In this document: in pieces, positions 18,615-26,872 of the stretch
How positions within the stretch are numbered: position 1 is the first letter of the stretch
Layout: the number at the start of each line of letters is the position of its first letter
Source: CAVVIH01 sp963748295
GTDB taxonomy: Bacteria; Acidobacteriota; Vicinamibacteria; Vicinamibacterales; 2-12-FULL-66-21
Direction: 5' to 3'
NCBI GenBank assembly: GCA_963748295.1
Contig: CAVVIH010000002.1
Location: 310,001-374,000, forward strand
DNA length: 64,000 nucleotides
Notes under the pieces: model-generated
What the model was told of the DNA's origin: nothing
Database searches by the model: none
Seen by the model: only the letters and a program-made list of their open reading frames with translations
Translations under genes and position numbers: made by a program

Positions 18615-18677
18615 GTACGGTGCCAAGGTGCCATAGTGCCAGGTGCGGTGCAAGGTGCCACTTGGCACTCGGGCACC
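18585..18677. repeat. Heptamer tandem repeat, unit AGGTGCC
   Basis: Successive 7-bp units begin AGGTACC (18585), AGGTGCC, GGGTGCC, AGGTGCC, ATGTACG and continue as imperfect copies to about 18660. They are followed by two inverted copies (GGCACTC, GGGCACC) up to 18677. The tract separates the divergent exported protein and the PAS kinase and overlaps possible start codons of the former. Confidence 0.8.
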
Positions 18678-18697
18678 ATTTGGATCACGATCGTTGC

Positions 18698-19741
18698 GTG
18701 CACCCTCCTGTAAGCCTCGAAGAAATCCGGTTCGCGCTCGATCAGGCGGCCATCGTCGCGGTCACCGACCAGCACGGGATCATCAACTACGCCAACGACA
18801 AGTTCTGCGAGATCTCGAAGTACTCGCGCCAGGAGCTCCTCGGCCAGGACCATCGCATCATCAATTCCGGCTTTCACTCGAAGGAGTTCATGCGCAATCT
18901 GTGGAAGACGATTGCGCAAGGCAGCGTCTGGCGCGGGGAAATCCGGAACAAGGCCAAGGACGGCACGTTCTACTGGGTCGACACGACGATCGTGCCGTTC
19001 CTCGACGAGCGCGGCCACCCGCGCCAGTACCTCGCGATCCGCAGCGACATCACCCAGCGGAAGCTCGCCGAGGCCCAGCTCGCCGCGCAGGCGACGCTGA
19101 CGCAGCTCGGACAGCTCGCGGCGGTGGTCGCCCACGAGGTGCGCAACCCGCTGGCGGGCGTGCGCGCGTCGCTCGAGGTGCTGGACGCGCGGCTTCAGCC
19201 GCCGCCGAAGGAAAGGGAAGTGATTCGCGCGATGATCGAGCGGCTCGACGCGCTCAACGCCAAGCTCGACGACATCCTGCGGTTCGCCAGGCCGCAAACC
19301 CCGTCGGTCCGCCCGGTGGAGCTTGCGCCGATCGTGCGCGACGCGATCGCGAGCGCCCGTGCGGCGCTGGGGAACGACTGTGCCGCTGTCGCGTTCACGG
19401 ACAAGCCCTGCTTCGTCGCCGCGGATGCCGAGATGCTGCGCGCGACGCTGCTCAATCTGCTGCTGAACGCGTGTCAGTCCGGAGGCTCCGGCGTGATCGT
19501 GACCGCCGAGCCGCTCGGCGGCGTCTGCCGGATCTCGGTACTCGACAGGGGCACCGGGATTCCCGGTGACGTCATGGAGCGCGTCTTCGAGGCGTTCTAT
19601 ACCACCAAGAAAACGGGAACCGGCCTCGGTCTGCCGATCGTCAAACGGCTGATGGAGCTCCAGGGCGGCACCGTCAGCCTGCGTCCCCGCGAGGGCGGCG
19701 GCACCGTCGCCGAGCTCACGCTCCCGCTCGCGAGCGCGTAA
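18698..19741 (+). CDS. PAS-domain sensor histidine kinase
   Basis: This is a soluble two-component kinase of about 347 residues from GTG 18698. Residues ~5-120 form one PAS/PAC module (TDQHGIINYANDKFCEISKY through SDITQRKLAEA). HisKA carries the phospho-acceptor in VVAHEVRNPLAGVRAS. HATPase_c shows the N box NLLLNAC, G1 DRGTGIPGD and G2 TGTGLGLPIVKRL. It has no membrane segment, so the signal is probably intracellular. The sigma-54 response regulator 2 kb downstream is a candidate partner, but they are not in one operon. Confidence 0.92.
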   Translation: MHPPVSLEEIRFALDQAAIVAVTDQHGIINYANDKFCEISKYSRQELLGQDHRIINSGFHSKEFMRNLWKTIAQGSVWRGEIRNKAKDGTFYWVDTTIVPFLDERGHPRQYLAIRSDITQRKLAEAQLAAQATLTQLGQLAAVVAHEVRNPLAGVRASLEVLDARLQPPPKEREVIRAMIERLDALNAKLDDILRFARPQTPSVRPVELAPIVRDAIASARAALGNDCAAVAFTDKPCFVAADAEMLRATLLNLLLNACQSGGSGVIVTAEPLGGVCRISVLDRGTGIPGDVMERVFEAFYTTKKTGTGLGLPIVKRLMELQGGTVSLRPREGGGTVAELTLPLASA

Positions 19742-19755
19742 GCACGTCGCGGTCG

Positions 19756-20304
19756 TCAAGCCCCCGCGAGCGTGGCAACGAGCGCGCCGCTGCCGTACGC
19801 AGCCGCCGCGACGAGGATCCCGAGCAGCAGCATCTCGAGACCGGCCGTCCACCAGCGATCCACGGTCACCAGCGACCGCAGAGACCCCACGACGAAGAGC
19901 GTCAGCATCGTCAATCCAATTGAGGCCGTAAACCGGAAATCGGCCGCGATCGGCACGACATACGGAAAGAGCGGCACGGCGCCGGCCACGACGAACGCGA
20001 GCATCGTGGCGATCCCGTGCCGCGCCGGCGCTGCTTCTTCCTCGGGGAGGTTCTGCGCCGCCCGTGCACTCTCGTGCGACCGGATGCTCAGGTAGTTTCC
20101 GACACCCATCGACAGGCCGTCGGCGAAGAGGTTGGCGACGCCGACGATGAGAATCGCGCCGGTGGAGAGGCTCCCGCCGGTGACGCCGGCCACGACTGCG
20201 AACGTCGTGATGATCCCGTCGTTCGCGCCGTAGATCAAATCCCGGATGTAGTGCCGCGCAATGCCCGTGAGGTCGGTTGGTTCACGATGGAGCGAGCCGC
20301 GCAT
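19756..20304 (-). CDS. VIT1/CCC1-family iron/manganese transporter
   Basis: This 182-residue inner-membrane protein belongs to the vacuolar iron transporter family. The N-terminal helix RDLIYGANDGIITTFAVVAG is diagnostic, followed by LFADGLSMGVGNYLSIRSHES with the metal-relay glutamate. Three further membrane segments follow, for about five in all. The cytoplasmic metal-binding domain is short compared with plant VIT1. It is convergent with the PAS kinase (14 bp). Confidence 0.92.
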   Translation of the reverse strand: MRGSLHREPTDLTGIARHYIRDLIYGANDGIITTFAVVAGVTGGSLSTGAILIVGVANLFADGLSMGVGNYLSIRSHESARAAQNLPEEEAAPARHGIATMLAFVVAGAVPLFPYVVPIAADFRFTASIGLTMLTLFVVGSLRSLVTVDRWWTAGLEMLLLGILVAAAAYGSGALVATLAGA

Positions 20305-20321
20305 GCGACACTATGCCACGC

Positions 20322-21266
20322 TCAGGTCCCAACCACCGCTCCGCTTACGGCGTCGAGTGCCCCGGACCCCGCAGGAACCGGCGGAACTGCGAGCACCAGC
20401 CGCGGCGCGAGGCACAGCACGCGGTAGGTGACCGATCCCATGCGCGGGCCTGTCACTGGCGACGAATGCAGCCCCATCACGATCAACCCGGCGTCGCGGT
20501 CGTTGGCGATTTTGGCGATCTCTTCGGCCGGTTCGCCATACGCGACGAGCGCCTCCGGTTTGAGGCTCGGCGGCAGCATCTGCAGCAGCCCGTCGAGGCC
20601 GGCTTCGGCTCGCGAACGGCGCTCGGCCTCGACGTGCAGGAGGCGCGACTGCGCGGCAACCATCGTGCGAACGGGTTCGATTACGTGCAGAAGCAGCAGC
20701 GGACGATTCAGCGCCTCGGACAGCCCGCGCGCGAAGCGCAGCTGCCAGCCGGTGGCCGCGGTGAGATCGACCGGCACGAGCACGCGCCGCACCGCCGCAG
20801 AAACGTCCTCGACCTCGGTCGGGCCGTGATCGGCGCCGGGCGTCACGAGCACCGGCACCGACGTTTCGCGCAGCACGCGCTCGGTCGTCGACCCGAAGAA
20901 CATCTTGCGGAAGCCCGTCAGCCCGTGCGAACTCATCACGATCAGATCGCAGTTCCGCTCCCGGGACACGCGCAGGATTTCGGCAGCCGGTTTTCCAGTC
21001 GCAGTTTCACACCGGAGGTCGATGCCGTCCCGGCGGATATCTTTGAATGTCTGGTGGACGAACCGGTCGATTTCCCGCGCGGTGTCCTCGGAAACGGGAG
21101 TGCCCGCGGTCGAGAGCGCAGCCGCTTCTCCCAGGAGCGGGTCGTCGACCGCGACGACGGTGAGACGCGCCGCGAAGTGCGCGGCGATCGCGCGCGCGTA
21201 CCGGAGCGCGCCGCGGGAGCTCTCAGAAAAGTCGATGGGACAGAGAACCGATGGTCGAAGGATCAT
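20322..21266 (-). CDS. Tandem universal stress protein (two UspA domains)
   Basis: The protein is 314 residues with two Usp folds. The first runs VLCPIDFSESSRGALRYA to GFRKMFFGSTTERVLRET, carrying a G-2x-G-9x-G-S/T-like ATP-binding end. The second runs VLVPVDLTAATGWQLRFA to GPRMGSVTYRVLCLAP, and its nucleotide loop looks degenerate. Tandem Usps act as cytoplasmic stress or ATP-binding proteins. ATG 21266 overlaps the stop of the 79-residue upstream protein, indicating co-expression. Confidence 0.92.
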   Translation of the reverse strand: MILRPSVLCPIDFSESSRGALRYARAIAAHFAARLTVVAVDDPLLGEAAALSTAGTPVSEDTAREIDRFVHQTFKDIRRDGIDLRCETATGKPAAEILRVSRERNCDLIVMSSHGLTGFRKMFFGSTTERVLRETSVPVLVTPGADHGPTEVEDVSAAVRRVLVPVDLTAATGWQLRFARGLSEALNRPLLLLHVIEPVRTMVAAQSRLLHVEAERRSRAEAGLDGLLQMLPPSLKPEALVAYGEPAEEIAKIANDRDAGLIVMGLHSSPVTGPRMGSVTYRVLCLAPRLVLAVPPVPAGSGALDAVSGAVVGT

Positions 21267-21502
21267 GATGCGTCATCCAGGATATGAAACCGCTGTTCTT
21301 CGTCCTGCACCAGCGTGCCCATGCTGCTGAGGTAGTCCATGACGCGCGTGCACTGATCGCGTGACAGATTCCACAAGCGCATCACCTGCGCGAATGTCAG
21401 GCGCATGCCGGGCATCTCCCTGAACTCCGCCTCGATGCGGCAGGCGAGATCATCCAGACGCACCGGTCTCGCGCTTCGCTCCTCGCATGCACTGGCATTC
21501 AT
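21263..21502 (-). CDS. Small putative helix-turn-helix protein upstream of Usp
   Basis: A 79-residue cytoplasmic protein with no named family recognised. The segment MRLTFAQVMRLWNLSRDQCTRVMDYL, read as helix-turn-helix-helix, followed by VQDEEQRFHILDD resembles a winged-helix DNA-binding unit. It overlaps the tandem Usp gene by 4 nt, so it could be a local regulator of that gene; this is inference. Confidence 0.6.
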   Translation of the reverse strand: MNASACEERSARPVRLDDLACRIEAEFREMPGMRLTFAQVMRLWNLSRDQCTRVMDYLSSMGTLVQDEEQRFHILDDAS

Positions 21503-21626
21503 GGACCACCTCGAAGTAACACTGCAGGCAGGCAGCAATGCTGTTGCCATGCGCCGCACGCGGGAAATCGGCCTGTCGGCGAGGACGTGCGTCAAGAAGA
21601 CCGCGAAGGATTCCGCGCGATCGCGT

Positions 21627-21657
21627 AAAAGCCCGCCATCGCCCAACGGCGGCGGGC
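21627..21657 (-). terminator. Rho-independent terminator after the sigma-54 regulator
   Basis: On the minus strand GCCCGCC (21651-21657) pairs with GGCGGGC (21631-21637) around a 13-nt loop and is followed by TTTTA (21626-21630). It sits 7 bp past the stop of the regulator at 21664. Confidence 0.7.
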
Positions 21658-21663
21658 AGGCGT

Positions 21664-23028
<1,365 letters not shown>

Positions 23029-23187
23029 GCGTCTAACCGAAGTATATAGAACGCGTTGGCGGAGTTCAGATAGCCGTGCTGCAGGGAGGATGCCGGCCTG
23101 AAGGTGATGATTTGCTGGGGAAATTGGCCCGATTTCGCCGCGCGGTGCGGACAATTTCACACCAGGGCGAATTCTTCCGCTGCCGTG

Positions 23188-23634
23188 TCACCCTTTAGTG
23201 CTGCGCCGGCCGGTCATGCGATCGATCTGGATGCGGTAGATGACCATCGAGTGCGGTTCGCGTCCGCTGACTTTCGCGGCAGCCGGGAACCACCATTGCG
23301 GGCGCTGCTGGAACAGCTCCCAGATCCGCTGACGCGAGCCAGCCTGCTCCGGAGAGTCGCCGATCTCTTCGAAGCGTCCGAAGATCACGAGCGTGGTCCA
23401 GCGCTCGGAGCTCTCGATGTCCTCGACCTCGACGCACACTTTCGGATTCTCGCGCATCCATTCGATCTTGCGCCCGACGCTGGAGAAGCCGTAAAGGCAG
23501 TTGCGATCGCCATCGTACGAAAAGCGAATCGGCACGACGTACGGCTGATCGAGCCGCGAGCACGCCAGCCTGCCAAACTCGACGCGTTCGAGAATCTCGG
23601 CGCACTGATGGTGGGTGAGCTCGTGGATCAACAT
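23188..23634 (-). CDS. Pyridoxamine 5'-phosphate oxidase-fold flavin-binding protein
   Basis: A 148-residue split-barrel protein. The opening LTHHQCAEILERVEFGRLAC and the strand RLDQPYVVPIRFSYDGD, then GFSSVGRKIEWMRENPKVCVEVE, match the nitroimidazole-resistance/PNPOx-like family that binds FMN or F420. Substrate unknown. It is next to a universal stress gene read divergently, possibly a stress-responsive pair. Confidence 0.85.
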   Translation of the reverse strand: MLIHELTHHQCAEILERVEFGRLACSRLDQPYVVPIRFSYDGDRNCLYGFSSVGRKIEWMRENPKVCVEVEDIESSERWTTLVIFGRFEEIGDSPEQAGSRQRIWELFQQRPQWWFPAAAKVSGREPHSMVIYRIQIDRMTGRRSTKG

Positions 23635-23781
23635 GCGGAACCGAGTATAGCGCGAGCCGGTTTATCCGCGTGCAGTGCGGAATTCTCCGCGCCAGCATCA
23701 GCCCCGCGCGCAGATTCCCGGCGGTTTTCGCCCATTCACATCCGGTACGGCTTTCGCCTTCATTCCTGCGGAGGCGATTCC

Positions 23782-24300
23782 ATGAAGCCGACGATCAAAC
23801 ACATTCTGGTAGCGACGGATTTCAGCATTCCTTCGGACGAAGCCGTCGATTATGCGGTGGCGCTTGGCGAACGATTCGATGCGACCGTGCATCTGATCCA
23901 CGTGCTGCACGATCCGATGACGACCGCGGGCGGCTGGGAGTTCTATCTCCCCGACAACCCGCAGGTCCGCGAACGTCGGCACCAGGACGCGAAGGACCGT
24001 CTCTGCCGGGTCGCCTCGCCGCACGCGAAGAAAGTGCGCATCACCACCGAAGTGCGATTCGGGTCGCCGACCGACGAAATTGTGGCCGCCGCTATCGCCT
24101 ACGGCTCGGACATGGTCGTCATGGGCACGCACGGCCGCACCGGACTGCCGCACCTGCTTCTCGGCAGCATCGCCGAGCGCGTGGTCAGGACGGCGCCGTG
24201 TCCGGTGCTTGCGGTTCGCCAGCAGCTCGCGGCGGCGCCACTGTCGGACCCGGCTCAGCTCGAGAACCGCCCAGCTCGAACAGAAGGCCAGATGGCATAG
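23782..24300 (+). CDS. Universal stress protein, UspA family
   Basis: A single Usp domain of about 145 residues plus a short C-terminal tail, 172 residues in total. ATG 23782 lies 9 nt after GGAGG (GCGGAGGCGATTCC). The fold starts ILVATDFSIPSDEAVDYAVALG and ends VVMGTHGRTGLPHLLLGSIAERVVRTAPCPVL when read in order, with the G-2x-G-9x-G-S ATP-binding pattern intact. The tail AAAPLSDPAQLENRP is probably disordered. Confidence 0.92.
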   Translation: MKPTIKHILVATDFSIPSDEAVDYAVALGERFDATVHLIHVLHDPMTTAGGWEFYLPDNPQVRERRHQDAKDRLCRVASPHAKKVRITTEVRFGSPTDEIVAAAIAYGSDMVVMGTHGRTGLPHLLLGSIAERVVRTAPCPVLAVRQQLAAAPLSDPAQLENRPARTEGQMA

Positions 24301-24351
24301 GGGGTGCATCTGTAGAACTAGCGGTGGGCCTGCGTCCTGCCGTGACCTTGT

Positions 24352-24735
24352 ATGAGCGGCTACGTACTTCTGGTCGAGGACAACGACGACATCCGCGAGA
24401 TGATGGCGCTTGCGCTGCAGCTTGCCGGCGCCCGCGTGATGTGCGCCGCGAACGGTCGCGAGGCGCTCGCCGTCCTGAAAGGGCGCCCTGTCCCCAACCT
24501 GATTCTGCTCGATCTGATGATGCCGGTGATGAACGGCTGGGAGCTGAGCGCCGCACTTCAGCGCGACGAGACGCTTGCCAAGGTGCCGATCATCGTCATC
24601 TCAGCGATGGGGGAGGCTGGCGCCGCCGGACTGCATCCTGCCGAGTTCATGTCGAAGCCGGTGGACATCGACCACCTGATCGACGTGGTGGCCGAACACT
24701 GCGCTACCCCGGGGGGGTCCTCGACTGTCTCCTAG
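24352..24735 (+). CDS. Single-domain response regulator (CheY-like)
   Basis: 127 residues forming only a receiver domain: acidic pair in LLVEDNDDIRE, phospho-acceptor aspartate in ILLDLMMPVMNGW, conserved Ser in IVISAMGEAG and Lys in EFMSKPVDID. Without an output domain it must act by protein-protein contact or in a phosphorelay. Its stop overlaps the end of the convergent ftsB-like gene by 4 nt. Confidence 0.92.
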   Translation: MSGYVLLVEDNDDIREMMALALQLAGARVMCAANGREALAVLKGRPVPNLILLDLMMPVMNGWELSAALQRDETLAKVPIIVISAMGEAGAAGLHPAEFMSKPVDIDHLIDVVAEHCATPGGSSTVS

Positions 24736-25130
24736 CGGCTCCGGACGTCCTTCAGAATGAACAGCACCTCGCCTGGCCTGATCAGGCCAAGCTCCTCGCG
24801 CGCGAGCATCTCGATCGTCCCGGGATCCTTGTCCAGCTTCCGCGCCCGTTCGAGGAGAGCGCGGTTTTCCTCGCGCAGCTGCTGAACCTTGGCGGCGAGC
24901 TCGGCGGACTCCCGCCTGGCGCGTATGGTATCCATCAGCCCCTTGTCGCCGACGAGCCCGTCGACGACGAGCACCACGGTCACGAAAAGCAGCAGGTAAT
25001 CGAGCGCTCTGCGCCAGCGGACCGTGCCGGACGCCGTCGGCGCCGCGCGCTTGCGCCGAAGCGGCTCGGCGCCACTGGAGCGGCGTGGACGCGGTTGCGA
25101 TTCAAGGGTGATTTCGGCGGCGGGTGGCAT
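24732..25130 (-). CDS. ftsB: FtsB/DivIC-like septum formation initiator
   Basis: This 132-residue bitopic membrane protein has a basic proline-rich cytoplasmic head, one membrane helix (LDYLLLFVTVVLVVDGLVG) and a periplasmic coiled coil (ELAAKVQQLREENRALLERA). It ends with the family segment MLAREELGLIRPGEVLF. FtsB bridges FtsL and FtsQ in the divisome. It is divergent from cutA with a 97-bp gap. Confidence 0.9.
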   Translation of the reverse strand: MPPAAEITLESQPRPRRSSGAEPLRRKRAAPTASGTVRWRRALDYLLLFVTVVLVVDGLVGDKGLMDTIRARRESAELAAKVQQLREENRALLERARKLDKDPGTIEMLAREELGLIRPGEVLFILKDVRSR

Positions 25131-25227
25131 CGATCCGAGCGGGTCCTTTGTACAATACGTTTCGTCACAACCGTCCCGGAAGGATAGTGCCGGCGACGAA
25201 GAATCGCGGCTGGAGGCGACGGATCGA

Positions 25228-25566
25228 ATGAGCTCTGATCGGATGACGTCTGACTATGTCGTGGTGCTGACGACGCTGCCTGCCGATGCGGACGCCGAAG
25301 CGTTCGGCCGCACCCTCGTGGAGGAGCGGCTGGCGGCCTGCGTCAACCTCTTACCGCTGATGGACTCGGTCTACCGCTGGGAGGGCCGCATCGAGCGGGA
25401 GACCGAGCGGCAGCTGCTCATCAAGACGTCTCGCGAGCGCGTCAGCGCGCTGTGGGATCGCGTCCGCGAGATGCACCCGTACGAAGTGCCGGAATTCATC
25501 GTGCTGCCGATCGTCGACGGCAACGACGCCTATCTCGCCTGGGTAGGCGAGGGCACGCACCGCTGA
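25228..25566 (+). CDS. cutA: CutA-like divalent cation tolerance protein
   Basis: A trimeric cytoplasmic copper-binding-type protein of 112 residues from ATG 25228 (ATG 25243 is also possible). Characteristic segments are TTLPADADAEAFGRTLVEERLAACVN when read in two parts, the WEGRIE strand, and HPYEVPEFIVLPI. CutA has been linked to metal tolerance, but the molecular role is unsettled. The downstream heptamer inverted repeat probably ends transcription. Confidence 0.93.
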   Translation: MSSDRMTSDYVVVLTTLPADADAEAFGRTLVEERLAACVNLLPLMDSVYRWEGRIERETERQLLIKTSRERVSALWDRVREMHPYEVPEFIVLPIVDGNDAYLAWVGEGTHR

Positions 25567-25587
25567 CAAAGCACAACGCCCAAGAAT

Positions 25588-25656
25588 ACCAACTCCCAAC
25601 TCCCAAATTTCTTGGCAGTTGGGCTTTTTGGGAGTTGGTTTTTTGGGAGTTGGGAG
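25588..25656. repeat. Inverted heptamer repeat (AACTCCC / GGGAGTT), likely bidirectional terminator
   Basis: The left arm carries AACTCCC-AACTCCC-AA (25590-25606). The right side carries TTGGGAGTTGG and TTGGGAGTTGGGAGTT, separated by a TTTTTT run. The arms can pair into a long hairpin. It lies exactly between the convergent cutA and metB stops, so it could terminate both genes. The 7-bp periodicity links it to the other heptamer tracts in the window. Confidence 0.7.
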
Positions 25657-26809
25657 TTACTTCAGCGCCTGGCGCAGATCGTCGATCAGATCCTGTGGAT
25701 CCTCGATCCCTACGGAAATGCGGACCATGCTGTCGGTGAGGCCGATCTCGGCGCGCCGATCCGGCGGCACCGACGCATGCGTCATCGACGCCGGATGACA
25801 GATGAGCGTCTCGACCCCGCCGAGGCTTTCGGCGAGCGCCATCAGCTGCACGCGATTGCACACGGACTTCGCCGCCTCGAACGACCCCACGTCGAACGTC
25901 AGCATCCCGCCGAACCCGTTCATCTGACGCCGCGCGAGCTCGTGCTGCGGGTGGGTGGGCAATCCCGGATAGTAAACCTTCTTTACCGCCGGATCCGACG
26001 CGAGGAACTGCGCCAGCGCCAGGCCGTTGGCGCTGTGCTGCGCCATTCTCAGCGCCAGCGTCTTCGTACCGCGCAGCACCAGGAAGGAGTCGAACGGGCT
26101 GAGGATCGCCCCCTCCGCGTTCTGAATGAACTTCAGCCAGTCGCTGTCGTCGTCGCGCGCCGCGACGACGACGCCGCCGACGCTGTCGCTGTGCCCGTTC
26201 AGGTACTTCGTCGTGCTGTGCACCACGAGATCCGCGCCGTAATCGAGTGGACGCTGGACAATCGGGCTCGCGAACGTGTTGTCGACGACGAGGCGCGCGT
26301 CGTGGGTATGCGCGATCTCCGCGGCGCGGGTCATGTCGGTCAGCCGCATCACCGGGTTGGTCGGGGTCTCGACGAATAGCAGGCGCGTCTCCGGACGCAT
26401 CGCCGCCTCGACGAGCTCCGGCCGCGAGGTGTCCACGTAGGTGAACGACAGCTGGTACTTCGACAGCACCTTGTCGAACAGCCGGAACGTGCCGCCGTAT
26501 GTGTTGTCGGTGACGACCACGTGATCGCCGGCCTTCAGCATGGTCGCGATGGCGCCGATCGCCGCCATCCCCGACGCGAACGCATAGGCGGCCTTGCCGT
26601 TCTCGATTGCGGCGATGTTACGCTCGAGCGCCGCGCGCGTCGGGTTTTGCGTCCGCGCGTACCTCGTAGCCCTTGTGGCGGCCGAGCTCTTCCTGAACGT
26701 AGGTCGACGTCTGGTAGATCGGCACGATGATCGCCCCCGTCGACGGGTCGGGATCCTGGCCGGCGTGGATGCAGATTGTCGAGAACCGGGCGCTATCGGG
26801 CAGCTTCAC
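25657..26809 (-). CDS. metB: Cystathionine gamma-synthase/lyase (PLP enzyme), frameshifted
   Basis: This is a Cys/Met-metabolism PLP enzyme. The N-terminus RFSTICIHAGQDPDPSTGAI is typical. The PLP lysine lies in VVHSTTKYLNGHSD, and the C-terminus IRISVGIEDPQDLIDDLRQAL, read in parts, is canonical. A +1 frameshift occurs at the GTACC at 26659-26663: deleting one C restores KGYEYARTQNPTRAALERN and gives 383 residues, the normal length. Gamma-synthase versus gamma-lyase cannot be decided from sequence inspection alone. Confidence 0.88.
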
Positions 26810-26872
26810 GCGGAATCCTTCGAATCGGAAAAGTCGCTGAGTTCCATCTGATATTATTCGATCTTCATTCGC

